DNA of 64,000 nucleotides. It comes from Sulfopaludibacter sp963815475 (lineage in GTDB: Bacteria > Acidobacteriota > Terriglobia > Bryobacterales > Bryobacteraceae). The notes below the pieces were generated by a model, which was given only the letters and a program-made list of their open reading frames with translations, was not told the origin of the DNA and made no database searches. The DNA lies in the NCBI GenBank assembly GCA_963815475.1, contig CAWFHD010000003.1, forward strand, positions 1,550,001 to 1,614,000. Direction: 5' to 3'. Positions 43,061 to 51,636 of this stretch are shown here, piece by piece (position 1 is the first letter of the stretch; the number at the start of each line of letters is the position of its first letter). The translations under genes and the position numbers were made by a program.

Positions 43061-44158
43061 ATGGAGGCATGGTACAAAATTTACATGCCCTCTTTTCGCG
43101 TTGAAACGCCTCAGCGAACCTACTCCGCGATTGTGGAGCGTGGAGTCCTGGGGCAGGCCGCGGCGCACATCCCGCCGAAGGCCGGTAAGGTCTTCGTGGT
43201 TTCCACGCGCGACGTCTGGAAGCACCAGGGCGATGCGCTTGCCGCGAGCCTTGCAGGCATTCCGTATGAGGTGCTGCACCTGCCGGGCGGAGAGGAGCGC
43301 AAGCGCCTTTCGCACGTGGAGGAATTGGCGGACCAGATGGTGCATTTGGGCGCCGACCGCTCCAGCATGGTGATCGCATTCGGCGGCGGCATCGTGAACG
43401 ACATGGGCGGCTTCCTGGCCGCAATTTTTATGCGCGGTATTCCGGTGCTGCAGATCCCCACCACGCTGCTGGCGCAGGTGGACGCGGCCATCGGCGGCAA
43501 GACGGGCGTGAACCTGGTGAGCGGCAAGAATCTTATCGGCAGTTTTCATCAGCCCCTGGCGGTGCTGATCGATCCCGCCACGCTGGCGACTCTGCCGGAA
43601 AACGAGTACCGCGCCGGCCTCTACGAGATTCTGAAAGCCGGCGTGATCCGCGAGACTGCTCTGTTCGAATATCTGTCGGCAAACAGCGCCGCGGTGCTGG
43701 CGCGCGATCCGGCGGCGGTGGATCACATCATCGCCGAATCGGTCCGCATGAAATGCGAGGTGGTCTCCACAGACGAGCGCGAAGGCGACCTCCGCCGTAT
43801 TCTGAATTTCGGCCATACCTTCGGCCATGCGCTCGAATCCGAGACGAAGTACGCGCGCTTTCTGCATGGCGAGGCGGTGGCGTGGGGAATGCGCGCGGCC
43901 GTCTATCTGGCCGAAACCACGGGCCACCTTTCCGCCGAGGACAGCGTGGAGATACTCGACCTCATCCGGCGCTACGGCCCGATTCCCTCGCTGGATGGTA
44001 TTTCGGCGGAGAACCTGCTGGCCCGCCTGGTTCACGATAAGAAGACCGTGCGCGGCAAAGTCCACTTCGTGCTGCCGGTGCGGATTGGCGAGGTGACCGT
44101 GGTGTCGGGCATAGACGACAAACCGGTGCTCGAGGCCATCCGGACCGCCCTGGCATGA
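43061..44158 (+). CDS. aroB: 3-dehydroquinate synthase AroB
   Basis: 365 residues from ATG 43061; ATG 43085 (MPSFRVETPQR) is an equally plausible start. LPGGEERKRLSHVEELADQM, IAFGGGIVNDMGGFLAAIFM, IPTTLLAQVDAAIGGKTGVN, GKNLIGSFHQP, RAGLYEILKAGVIR and NFGHTFGHALE with the zinc-binding histidines are classical. It converts DAHP to 3-dehydroquinate in the shikimate pathway. Its stop overlaps the methyltransferase start (ATGA at 44155-44158), so the two are translationally coupled. That links chorismate supply to quinone synthesis if the neighbour acts on menaquinone precursors. Confidence 0.97.
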   Translation: MEAWYKIYMPSFRVETPQRTYSAIVERGVLGQAAAHIPPKAGKVFVVSTRDVWKHQGDALAASLAGIPYEVLHLPGGEERKRLSHVEELADQMVHLGADRSSMVIAFGGGIVNDMGGFLAAIFMRGIPVLQIPTTLLAQVDAAIGGKTGVNLVSGKNLIGSFHQPLAVLIDPATLATLPENEYRAGLYEILKAGVIRETALFEYLSANSAAVLARDPAAVDHIIAESVRMKCEVVSTDEREGDLRRILNFGHTFGHALESETKYARFLHGEAVAWGMRAAVYLAETTGHLSAEDSVEILDLIRRYGPIPSLDGISAENLLARLVHDKKTVRGKVHFVLPVRIGEVTVVSGIDDKPVLEAIRTALA

Positions 44159-44895
44159 AAGGCACCACCCCGGCCGGTGTTCAAAGCGAGCAGGAGGCAG
44201 CGCGCTGGGTCCGCGGCATGTTCGGCCGCGTGGCGCATCGCTACGACCTGGCGAATCACGTACTCTCCTGCAATATCGACCGTCGGTGGCGCGCCCGCAC
44301 GGTGCGCCGCGTGAAGCACATCCTGGACCGCCCTGATGCGCGCGTGCTGGATATCTGCTGCGGCACGGGCGACCTGATGCTGGCGCTCGCCGGACGCAGC
44401 AAAGCCTCAGTCCTGGGCTCCGATTTCTGCCATCCCATGCTGATTGAGGCACACCACAAAGTGGAACAACGGCGCGCCCGGGCAAGCCTCTTCGAATCCG
44501 ACGCCCTGGCACTGCCTCTACGCGACGCATCGCTCGATCTGCTCACCGTCGCATTCGGCTTTCGCAACCTGGCCAATTACGCTGCGGGACTCGCCGAAAT
44601 CCGGCGTGTGCTGAAGCCGGGAGGAATTGCGGCGATTCTCGAATTCACGCAGCCGCCGAATCGGGCTTTCGCGGCAATCTACAACTTATATTCGCGGCGC
44701 ATTCTGCCGCTGCTGGGAGGGCTGCTGACCGGCAATCGCGATGCCTACACCTACCTGCCCGAATCGGTTCGCAAATTTCCGGATGCTCCGCAACTGGCGG
44801 CTGATATGAAGAGCGCAGGATTCGGCGGTGTGGAGTTCGAATACTTGACTGGGGGAATTGCAGCGCTGCATCTGGGTCAAAAACAAAATTATTAA
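44155..44895 (+). CDS. UbiE/MenG-type demethylmenaquinone or ubiquinone methyltransferase
   Basis: 246 residues. MFGRVAHRYDLANHVLSCNI is followed by DRRWRARTV, VLDICCGTGDLMLALAGRSK (SAM motif I), GSDFCHPMLIEAHHKVEQ, SLDLLTVAFGFRNLANYAAG (UbiE motif A-F-G-x-R-N) and RVLKPGGIAAILEF. It probably methylates demethylmenaquinone, the common quinone of acidobacteria, using S-adenosylmethionine. It is coupled to aroB upstream. Its last codon touches a 32-bp perfect inverted repeat at 44895-44970, which could terminate transcription here and of the convergent repeat-protein gene. Confidence 0.93.
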   Translation: MKGTTPAGVQSEQEAARWVRGMFGRVAHRYDLANHVLSCNIDRRWRARTVRRVKHILDRPDARVLDICCGTGDLMLALAGRSKASVLGSDFCHPMLIEAHHKVEQRRARASLFESDALALPLRDASLDLLTVAFGFRNLANYAAGLAEIRRVLKPGGIAAILEFTQPPNRAFAAIYNLYSRRILPLLGGLLTGNRDAYTYLPESVRKFPDAPQLAADMKSAGFGGVEFEYLTGGIAALHLGQKQNY

Positions 44896-44970
44896 GCCAC
44901 GGATTCACACGGATGAACACGGATAACACCAAGAGTTCTTATCCGTGTTCATCCGTGTGAATCCGTGGCT
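44895..44970. repeat. Perfect 32-bp inverted repeat, GCCACGGATTCA family
   Basis: Arms at 44895-44926 and 44939-44970 match 32 of 32 bases around a 12-base loop. The arms carry ATCCGTG/CACGGAT units repeated every ten bases, a dispersed repeat type known in many bacterial genomes. It lies between convergent genes and is also a plausible bidirectional terminator. A degenerate relative is at 50245-50318. Confidence 0.92.
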
Positions 44971-44990
44971 AAAAACAATTACCAAGATTC

Positions 44991-46091
44991 CTACTCGATC
45001 CCATGTGTCCTCAGCTTCTCGATCTGCTCCGCGCTTAGCGTCCGGATTCCCGATTCGCGCAGCTTCTTCAAATAGTGGCCATCCACTCCGTGATCGCGTA
45101 GACGCACCAGCTCGTCCGCCGAGAAGTTGTAGCCCAGGTCGTGAGAGTCCTGTGCAAACGCGGTATCCACTCCGTGATCGCGCAACTGCACAACCTCGCG
45201 CGGCGTCAGCCGATCGTAGCCCGCGTCTTTCATGCCCTTGAGGTATTCAGGCGTCACGCCGTGATCGCGCAACTCAATCAGGCCGGTTGCCGGGGGGCGC
45301 AGGCCGTAACGCCTCAACTCGCGCATCTCTTCGGAGCTGACGCCGTGGTCGCGCAGATCCGTAACTTCCCGCGCCGAAAGATCGTAGCCTGCTTCTTTCA
45401 GGTCGTGCAGAAATGCGGATTGCACACCATGGTCCCGAAGCTGAATGGCATCGCGCGCATCGAACTTGTAGCCATAGTCCTTGAGGTCGCGCAGAAAATC
45501 GGTCTTCACACCGTGGTCGCGCAGTTCGATGAAGTCCTGCGCCAAGAGGTCCTTGTATCCGGCGTTGCGCGTCTCCGTGATGTACTCTCCGGTTACTCCA
45601 TGCTCGCGCAGTTCAATCAGTTGATCTGTGGAAGACCGCAGACCGGATTCCTTGACGGTGCGGGCGAAATCCAGATTGACGCCCACGATGAGCATGGTGA
45701 ACTGCTGATCGTGATCCGGTGGAATATAGCCCAGCTTTCTCAACTCGGCGCTGAAATCGGGATTCGGCACGAAGGTATAGTTGCCCGATCCGCCGTTCCA
45801 GGAAAAACGCCCCTGGCAATCCAGCCCGCCGGCGTCCTGGACGTAAGAAAACTTGGCGGCGCCTCCGTGCTCCAGAGTATCGATGGACAGGCCCTGAAAG
45901 CGCGACCGCGGAACACTGCGGCTGCTCGACCAGGTGTTACCCGGGCGGAAGCGACGCACGGTAAATTGCAGAATGTCGGGCGTCCCGGTGGTTTTGATAG
46001 TCCATTCCTTGGTGGCTTCCTGGGCTACGGCCATCACTACTGCAATCAGGATAGCGGCCCAGACTAACAATTTCGAACCGTCGATTTTCAT
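44991..46091 (-). CDS. Secreted protein with eight LRDHGV-type helical repeats
   Basis: 366 residues. A signal or anchor segment (SKLLVWAAILIAVVMAVAQE) is followed by a beta-rich domain (about 30-140) with QFTVRRFRPGNTW. From about residue 150 there are eight tandem units of 27-28 residues, such as FIELRDHGVKTDFLRDLKDY and LIELRDHGVTPEYLKGMKDA. The consensus is G-Y-x-x-[LF]-x-x-x-[DE]-[LIV]-x-x-L-R-D-H-G-V-x-x-x-[YF]-L-x-x-[LM]-[KR]. The same unit forms the tail of the BlaR1-like sensor immediately upstream, whose stop overlaps this start by one base (TAATG). The repeats probably stack as helical hairpins for protein contact. Family name unknown; a partner or decoy ligand of the sensor is inference. 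Confidence 0.7.
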   Translation of the reverse strand: MKIDGSKLLVWAAILIAVVMAVAQEATKEWTIKTTGTPDILQFTVRRFRPGNTWSSSRSVPRSRFQGLSIDTLEHGGAAKFSYVQDAGGLDCQGRFSWNGGSGNYTFVPNPDFSAELRKLGYIPPDHDQQFTMLIVGVNLDFARTVKESGLRSSTDQLIELREHGVTGEYITETRNAGYKDLLAQDFIELRDHGVKTDFLRDLKDYGYKFDARDAIQLRDHGVQSAFLHDLKEAGYDLSAREVTDLRDHGVSSEEMRELRRYGLRPPATGLIELRDHGVTPEYLKGMKDAGYDRLTPREVVQLRDHGVDTAFAQDSHDLGYNFSADELVRLRDHGVDGHYLKKLRESGIRTLSAEQIEKLRTHGIE

Positions 46092-47875
46092 TAGATCACC
46101 CCCGCCTGTTTCAGCTTGATGATTTGTTTGAGAGTGAGACTGGAGCCGTACTGCCGGGCTTCCTGCAGATTGCGCGGCTCCACACCGTTATCCCGAAGCT
46201 GCATCACGTCCGCCGCTTCCACGTTGCGATACCCGGCGTCCTTGAGCGCGCGCAGCAGCTCCGGGTGCACGCCATGTTGCTTCAACCCGATCACTTGCCG
46301 GACGCTGTATGTCCCCAGACCGGAAGCTTGAATATCCATCAAGTACGCAACTTCCACGCCGTTGTCGTGCAGTTCGATAATGTCTCTGACCTGGAGCGCG
46401 CCCAATCCCGATTCGTGAAGTGCGCGCAGATACTCCGCGCTGATGCCGCGATTTCTCAGCTCGATCAAATCCCGCACGGGCGGCTTGGCCCAACCGGACT
46501 TGCTGACGTCCATCAGGTAATTGGCGGATACGCCGCTGTTCTTTAGCGCGATGATATCGTCCACCGGCAGATCGCCATATCCGGCCGCGACCACGGCCGC
46601 GAGGAACGACCCGTTGCGCGGCGCCGTCGGCGCTGCCTGTGACGCTGGCACTTGCGGAGTTGGCGCGGCCTTTTGCGCTGGGACTGTCTTTTGTGACGGC
46701 GCTGCCTGTTGCGCCTGTGTCGTTGGCGTCGACTTTGGCGCAGGTGTAGTCCGCGACTTGGCGGGAGCGACAGGGGCTGGCGCGGCCACCGGCTCCGATT
46801 GCGCGAACGCGATCCATCGCGGCGCCTGCGACCCTATCGCTACCAGGAACAGCAACACGCAGGCGCATGCCGCGATACGCAGCAGGCTTACTCGCGCATT
46901 AAACTCACGCTGCCGCCGCAGCAGCATTTCGATTCGGTCACCCAACTGCGATGCGCGCTCGGCCATCCCAGTGGCCAGCAAGGCGCGGCGCCGAGTGAAG
47001 CAGAGTTCGAACAGGCGCGCCAGGCTGGCCGCGTAGGGACGAGCTTCTCCAGTCGCAGCCACCACCCAATCGTCGCAGGCGATTTCGCGCTCGCACTCGA
47101 TCTGGCGCAGCACCCACACTGCCACCGGATGCAGCGCAAACACCGCCCAGCCGAGCCGCGCCGCCAGATTGCTCCAATCATCTCGCCGCGCGACGTGCGC
47201 CAATTCGTGCAGCAGCACGTGGTCCAACTCGCGCTCACTGAATTCGCTGAGCAGCGCCTCGGGCACAATCACGGCGGGCGTGCGGAAGCCGACTGCCATG
47301 GGAGACACGATTTCCCGCGATATCAAAAGCTGCGCGGGACGATGCACACCGCAGGCCAGCATCCAGACATCGAAATCGCGGCGCATCTCCGGTGTGGCGC
47401 GCTCGGCCCGCCGCTTGATGCCCTGCAGATACCGATAGCTCCAACCGATGCGGCCAAGCTGCACCAGGCACACCGCCAGCCACACGAAGAAGATTCTTGC
47501 AGGCCACGATCCGGCGCGCACGGCCACGCTGCTGGTTCGCGCGGGCTCAGGCGTGGGCATCGGAGCGGGCTCGCTAAATTCCGCGACCGGCGCTGCCGTG
47601 GGCGGAACTGGTGAAGCCACGGCTATTGCCACCGGCATGGCGACGGCCCGTTCGCGCCGGGAAATGCCTGTGGCCAGACCACCGATTCCACTTACCACAA
47701 TCGCCGCCAGCACCACCCACCAAATCAGGTGGCGCGTAGCAGCGTTCATTCGAGGCGCATAGCGCGTGCCCAGCCACGCCACCAGCACGGCTGCCGAGAC
47801 CTGCCACAGGCTGTTCGCCGCGGCCGCCAGCACTGCGCCCGACGCTTGATTCAAAGTTCCGAATGCGACGCTCAT
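46091..47875 (-). CDS. BlaR1-like M56 metallopeptidase sensor with a repeat tail
   Basis: 594 residues. An N-terminal membrane region (LWQVSAAVLVAWLGTRYAP, HLIWWVVLAAIVVSGIGGLA, FFVWLAVCLVQLGRIGWSY) contains the M56 zinc protease with LDHVLLHELAHVARRDDWSN (HExxH near residue 222) and IECEREIACDDWVVAATGEA, the third ligand region. After a last membrane helix and an Ala/Pro/Thr-rich linker (about 345-415), there is no penicillin-binding sensor domain. Instead six 27-residue repeats follow, such as LIELRNRGISAEYLRALHES and VIGLKQHGVHPELLRALKDA. It should cleave the BlaI-type repressor encoded just before it (ATGA overlap at 47872-47875) when the outer part senses a signal. Confidence 0.88.
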   Translation of the reverse strand: MSVAFGTLNQASGAVLAAAANSLWQVSAAVLVAWLGTRYAPRMNAATRHLIWWVVLAAIVVSGIGGLATGISRRERAVAMPVAIAVASPVPPTAAPVAEFSEPAPMPTPEPARTSSVAVRAGSWPARIFFVWLAVCLVQLGRIGWSYRYLQGIKRRAERATPEMRRDFDVWMLACGVHRPAQLLISREIVSPMAVGFRTPAVIVPEALLSEFSERELDHVLLHELAHVARRDDWSNLAARLGWAVFALHPVAVWVLRQIECEREIACDDWVVAATGEARPYAASLARLFELCFTRRRALLATGMAERASQLGDRIEMLLRRQREFNARVSLLRIAACACVLLFLVAIGSQAPRWIAFAQSEPVAAPAPVAPAKSRTTPAPKSTPTTQAQQAAPSQKTVPAQKAAPTPQVPASQAAPTAPRNGSFLAAVVAAGYGDLPVDDIIALKNSGVSANYLMDVSKSGWAKPPVRDLIELRNRGISAEYLRALHESGLGALQVRDIIELHDNGVEVAYLMDIQASGLGTYSVRQVIGLKQHGVHPELLRALKDAGYRNVEAADVMQLRDNGVEPRNLQEARQYGSSLTLKQIIKLKQAGVI

Positions 47876-48258
47876 TTTGCGTCCTCCGCCAGTAGATTCC
47901 GGATTCGTCCCAATTCCTTGTCGCTGAGTTCTTCGTCCTTGAGCAGGTTGAGGACCAGCAGTTCGGGCGAGTTGCGAAAGAAGCGGCTCACCAGGTATCG
48001 GACGGCGCTGCGCCCCGCTTCGTCACGCCCCACGGTGGGGCTATAGACAAAGGCGCGGCCTTCCCTGGCCTTGATGTGCTCAACGTAACCTTTTTCTTCG
48101 AGAATTCGAAGCGTGGTGAGGACCGTGTTGTAAGCAAGGTCGAGTTCGGCGGGCAGGGCGTCCGCCACTTCGCCAACCGTCGCGGAGCCCTTTTCCCAAA
48201 GGACGTCCATCAGCCGCAGTTCTGCCTCGGTTAAATTCGGTGATTTCTTTCGCGCCAA
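47872..48258 (-). CDS. BlaI/MecI/CopY-family repressor
   Basis: 128 residues. NLTEAELRLMDVLWEKGSAT is followed by VGEVADALPAELDLAYNTVL, TTLRILEEKGYVEHIKAREG and RAFVYSPTVGRDEAGRSAVR, the complete BlaI/MecI winged helix with dimerisation tail. The cleavage region near the C-terminus (RFFRNSPELLVLNLLKDEEL) matches the site cut by BlaR1-type proteases. It is the first gene of a three-gene operon with the BlaR1-like sensor and the repeat protein. It probably represses this operon and perhaps beta-lactamase or envelope genes elsewhere. A direct repeat AATTAAGAGT lies at about 48280 and 48332. Confidence 0.93.
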   Translation of the reverse strand: MARKKSPNLTEAELRLMDVLWEKGSATVGEVADALPAELDLAYNTVLTTLRILEEKGYVEHIKAREGRAFVYSPTVGRDEAGRSAVRYLVSRFFRNSPELLVLNLLKDEELSDKELGRIRNLLAEDAK

Positions 48259-48334
48259 CCGCAGCTCCTGAACTAAGGAATTAAGAGTATGCGATTATCA
48301 TGAACCCGGTCGCCGCGGCTTGTCAACTATAAAA

Positions 48335-48919
48335 TTAAGAGTGGGTGATTTCCCGGGTGGTCGCGAGCTTCGCTCCGCCGGCCTGCATCTCGGCCAGCGC
48401 CTTTTGCGAATCCTCTGCGCGCAGTGCCTCGATGGCATCCGAAACCACCGTCACCGGTTTGCCAAGCTTCAATAAGCCGCGCGCGGCGAAGAGCACGCAG
48501 ATCTCGGTGACCACGCCATATACCACGAAGCGATCGCCGCCCAGACGCTCGATCACGCGCTGCAGGTTGGGAGCCTGAAAGACGTCGACTGTCTGTTTCT
48601 CAATCACGATCTGCTCGGCGCCGCGGAGCTGCAGCTCGCAATTGCGATTGGGGATGACGACGCGCTTCTGGAGCAGCGTCGCTTCCGCCTTGCGCTGTCC
48701 CAGAGTGCCCGCGACGCAGTGGTGCGGCCACTGGCGGAACTCGATATCGTCCTCCGCGTGAGCGTCGGTAGTGGAGATCACCGGGATGCCGTGCTGCGCG
48801 GCGTAGCGGTTCAGGCTCGCGACAGCGGGCACGATCCGCTCGGCGCCCGGCACGTAGAGCGCGCCGGTGGGGAAGAGGAAATCGAGCTGCGAATCGATAT
48901 CGAAAAAGAGGGTGCTCAT
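48335..48919 (-). CDS. pncA: Nicotinamidase-type isochorismatase-fold hydrolase
   Basis: 194 residues. FFDIDSQLDFLFPTGALYVP carries the catalytic aspartate. STTDAHAEDDIEFRQWPHHC holds the Asp-x-His and His metal ligands specific to nicotinamidases. EKQTVDVF carries the catalytic lysine and VYGVVTEICVLFAARGLL the nucleophilic cysteine. It converts nicotinamide to nicotinate. Its start overlaps the stop of pncB (48916-48919), whose product uses nicotinate next, so the two form an NAD salvage operon in reaction order reversed on the message. Assignment to nicotinamidase rather than another isochorismatase-like hydrolase rests on the metal motif and the neighbour. Confidence 0.88.
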   Translation of the reverse strand: MSTLFFDIDSQLDFLFPTGALYVPGAERIVPAVASLNRYAAQHGIPVISTTDAHAEDDIEFRQWPHHCVAGTLGQRKAEATLLQKRVVIPNRNCELQLRGAEQIVIEKQTVDVFQAPNLQRVIERLGGDRFVVYGVVTEICVLFAARGLLKLGKPVTVVSDAIEALRAEDSQKALAEMQAGGAKLATTREITHS

Positions 48920-50229
48920 CGTCCCAGGTTGGCGTTAGTCCGCTCGATGAGTGCGCGCAATTCGCGGCTGTGGATCACCGGCCACGGCTCCGCCACCTCC
49001 AGTTCACGCAGAGCAGGCATCAATTTGGCGAGCGATTCGGCGGCGCGCGCACGGGACTGTTCCAGCGTGGGCAGCGGCTCCACTTGCCGACCACCCAGGA
49101 TTACGGGCCGCAATAGTGCCTCGCCCTTCCCGCATTCTCCGCTGCGCGCAATCACGTCGCGATGCTCGTCGCGGAAAAGCTGCTTGGCGCCGGGGTAGGA
49201 CGGCTTGTCGACGCTGAATTTGGCGGCGAAGCGCTTGATGCCCTGGATATCGAGTTCCACCAGCTTGTAGACGGCGCTCATGGAAGGCGCATCGGCGGAG
49301 GTGGCCAGTTGCGTGCCCACTCCGAAGGCATCCACCGGCGCGCCCGCCTTCAGCAGGTCGCGGATCTTGTACTCGTCCAGATCGCCGCTGGCCATGATCT
49401 TCGAGTCCTGCAGGCCGGCTTCATCCAGGATGGCACGCACCTGCCGTGAGGTCGCCAGGAAATCGCCGCTGTCGAGCCGCACGCCCCACAACGGTTTGCC
49501 GAGGCTGGCGGCGTGGCGCGCGCCCTCGATGGGGTCGTAGGTGTCGAGCAGTTGGACGGTGGATTCGCCGAGCGTGCGCTGGAGCTTCCGAAAAGCCTCC
49601 ACTTCACAAGGGAACGACATCACCCAGGAGTGCGCCGAAGTCCCAGAGACTGGGATTCCGTAGCGGAAACCTGCCAGCGTATTGCTCGTGGCGGAGCAGC
49701 CTCCGATATACGCCGCACGGGCGCCCAATACGCCTGCCTCGGGAGTGTGGGCGCGGCGAGTGCCGAACTCGACTACGTCGCGGCCATCGGCAGCGGACAC
49801 ACATCGGGCAGCTTTGCTGGCGATCAGGCTCTGGAAGGTAATGGTAGAAAGTAGGTACGTCTCAGGGAGCTGCGCCTCGATGATGGGAGCTCGAATGGCC
49901 AGGATTGGCTCGCCGGCGAAGATGGGCGTGCCTTCCATCGCCGCGAAAAGATCGCCGGTAAACCGGAGCTTCGCGAGGTGCTCGAAAAACGCCGGCGAGA
50001 CATGGCGGAACTGGGGAAGTCCGCGGAGGTAGTCGATCTCCTCCGCCGTGAAGCTGAGGTTCAGCAGGTAATCCACTACCTGGGGCAGGCCGGCCGCCAG
50101 AAGGAAGTTACGGTGCTCGGGCAGCTTGCGAACGGTAAATTCGAAGGTAGCTTTCTCGTCCGCCTTGCCGGCTTCGAAGTAGCCCGCGGCCATCGTCAAC
50201 TCGTAAAGGTCGGTGAGGAGCCCGTTCAT
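48916..50229 (-). CDS. pncB: Nicotinate phosphoribosyltransferase PncB
   Basis: 437 residues, MNGLLTDLYELTMAAGYFEA followed by FTVRKLPEHRNFLLAAGLPQ, as in the bacterial NAPRTase family. RRAHTPEAGVLGARAAYIGG, TSNTLAGFRYGIPVSGTSAH (the autophosphorylated histidine region) and LLDTYDPIEGARHA, followed by GVRLDSGDFLATSRQVRAIL and IMASGDLDEYKI, are the phosphoribosyl-pyrophosphate and nicotinate sites. It makes nicotinate mononucleotide and is coupled to pncA downstream. A near-palindromic repeat (50245-50318) separates it from the Gld-like operon. Together with nadB, both routes to NAD are represented in the window. Confidence 0.96.
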   Translation of the reverse strand: MNGLLTDLYELTMAAGYFEAGKADEKATFEFTVRKLPEHRNFLLAAGLPQVVDYLLNLSFTAEEIDYLRGLPQFRHVSPAFFEHLAKLRFTGDLFAAMEGTPIFAGEPILAIRAPIIEAQLPETYLLSTITFQSLIASKAARCVSAADGRDVVEFGTRRAHTPEAGVLGARAAYIGGCSATSNTLAGFRYGIPVSGTSAHSWVMSFPCEVEAFRKLQRTLGESTVQLLDTYDPIEGARHAASLGKPLWGVRLDSGDFLATSRQVRAILDEAGLQDSKIMASGDLDEYKIRDLLKAGAPVDAFGVGTQLATSADAPSMSAVYKLVELDIQGIKRFAAKFSVDKPSYPGAKQLFRDEHRDVIARSGECGKGEALLRPVILGGRQVEPLPTLEQSRARAAESLAKLMPALRELEVAEPWPVIHSRELRALIERTNANLGR

Positions 50230-50244
50230 GAGGAAAACTTATTG

Positions 50245-50318
50245 AGCCACAGATGAACACCGATGAACGCAGATAAAACCAAACCTCAATCCGTGTTTAT
50301 CTGTGTTCATCGGTGGCT
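50245..50318. repeat. Imperfect inverted repeat of the GCCACAGATGAACACC type
   Basis: Left arm 50245-50277 and right arm about 50296-50318 pair over 22 bases, apart from one mismatch and a ten-base gap on the right. It carries the same GATGAACAC/GTGTTCATC units as 44895-44970, so both belong to one dispersed family. It lies between pncB and the DUF4340 gene, which run on the same strand. Confidence 0.8.
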
Positions 50319-50322
50319 GATA

Positions 50323-51633
50323 CTACTTCTTCTTCGGCGTTTCCGGAGGGGCGTCTTTTACGTCGGCGGCTGCCTTTTCCAGTCCTTCCACCGCGCCCTT
50401 ATCCAATTCATAGATGCTGGGCTCGCCTTCACGTTGCGCGAAATATTGCTCCCCCTGCTTCGTGATGGTCACTTTTTCCGTGCGTTTGCCGCTATTCGAC
50501 GTCACGCTAGCCTGAAAGACCTCGGCCCCGCCGCCCTTTTCGACGAACTTGGTGGCCGACAGATCGCGCAGTTTATCGATCAGATTCTGGACCGTGGAGT
50601 TGTCTTCGGCCTTTGCTCCCAGCATCCACTTATCGCCGGACTTGGTATAGGCCGTACCCTTGACTTCAACCTTGGTCGGGTCGCTGAAGCCGAAATCGAA
50701 CACCTTCTTGTTGCGGAAATCGTCCAGCGACTTATTGAGGGCGTCGCCCACATCGGTCGCCACTTTGTAGACGCCTTCCACTCCGCTGCTTTTGGCGAAG
50801 TAATTCTTGTCCTTGTCCTGCCGAACTTCGAGAGTCTGCGTGCCGGCGGCGTCGGTGACGGTCGCCGTCGCGATTCTGGAAGCGCCCACGAACTTCTTGG
50901 CGGCATCCGCGTCGAGATTGGCCAGATCCATCTTGGCGTCCTTCAGCTTGCCGATCAACGTGTCCACCGACGAGCTGTCGGCCCGCATCGGTTTGGGCTT
51001 CAGGATGGTCCACTCGTTCGCGCCGGTCTTGCCAAACTCCACCGGAGCGCCCTTGGCCTGCAGTTCCACGCGCGTCAGCTTGTCGTTGTCGAAGGTCAGC
51101 AGCCGCTTGTCGCGCAGATCGTTCAGGCTCTTATCCACGCTGGTCTTCACGAAGGAGAGCACGGTGTAAACGTGCGGGTCGTTGGCGCGCTTGGCGTAGG
51201 TTCCCGAACTGGTTGGCGTATCGTCGCCGAGCAACAACTCGTCCGTCTTCCCGTCTTTCCGGATCACCGAAACGTCCAGTTGCGGATTCGCCAGGCCGTA
51301 CGCCGAAAGGTCGGTGGCATTGTCTTCGATGGTCTTATCGGCGCTCACCGACGACAGAGCGCTTACCAGCGAGCTCGCGGTATCCGGATCGGCGGGGTAC
51401 GGCTTAGGCTGAAGGATCTGCCATTTGCCGTTTTCGCGTTTCAGGTCGATGGGCTCCGCGCCGTTCTTCTTGATGCGGATCTCCTGAAACTGATCGTCGG
51501 AGATGGTCTGGATCTTGGTGCTGGTGTCGGTCGGGTTCTTGGCGGCCGCTGCCTGCTTCTTGTTCGACCACCACACAACCCCGCCCAGAACAGCCAAAAG
51601 AACAACAGAGATGAGCAGTCCCTTCGGCTTCAT
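50323..51633 (-). CDS. DUF4340-domain membrane-anchored protein
   Basis: 436 residues. One N-terminal membrane anchor (LLISVVLLAVLGGVVWWSNK) is followed by a large extracytoplasmic part with two similar halves, each with a DUF4340 pattern: IKKNGAEPIDLKRENGKWQI followed by DTASSLVSALSSVSADKTIE, then LKPKPMRADSSSVDTLIGKL and VKGTAYTKSGDKWMLGAKAE with VQNLIDKLRDLSATKFVEK. DUF4340 proteins are regularly encoded after GldG-like ABC exporter genes. It is the last gene of a four-gene operon with ATPase, permease and GldG-like subunits and starts three bases after the GldG-like stop. Role unknown; accessory subunit of the same transporter is the best guess. Confidence 0.88.
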   Translation of the reverse strand: MKPKGLLISVVLLAVLGGVVWWSNKKQAAAAKNPTDTSTKIQTISDDQFQEIRIKKNGAEPIDLKRENGKWQILQPKPYPADPDTASSLVSALSSVSADKTIEDNATDLSAYGLANPQLDVSVIRKDGKTDELLLGDDTPTSSGTYAKRANDPHVYTVLSFVKTSVDKSLNDLRDKRLLTFDNDKLTRVELQAKGAPVEFGKTGANEWTILKPKPMRADSSSVDTLIGKLKDAKMDLANLDADAAKKFVGASRIATATVTDAAGTQTLEVRQDKDKNYFAKSSGVEGVYKVATDVGDALNKSLDDFRNKKVFDFGFSDPTKVEVKGTAYTKSGDKWMLGAKAEDNSTVQNLIDKLRDLSATKFVEKGGGAEVFQASVTSNSGKRTEKVTITKQGEQYFAQREGEPSIYELDKGAVEGLEKAAADVKDAPPETPKKK

Positions 51634-51636
51634 CGC

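Noticed and set aside
44991..46091. Regularly spaced near-identical GTGATCGCGCA-type repeats suggesting a CRISPR array
   Set aside because: The period is about 81-84 bases, the units differ, and the reverse-strand frame is open throughout, encoding the LRDHGV protein repeats. There are no constant repeat and variable spacer blocks.
48259..48334. Classical BlaI operator (TACA...TGTA dyad) before the blaI-like gene
   Set aside because: Only a direct AATTAAGAGT repeat is visible, and one copy overlaps the end of the pncA-like gene; the expected dyad is absent.
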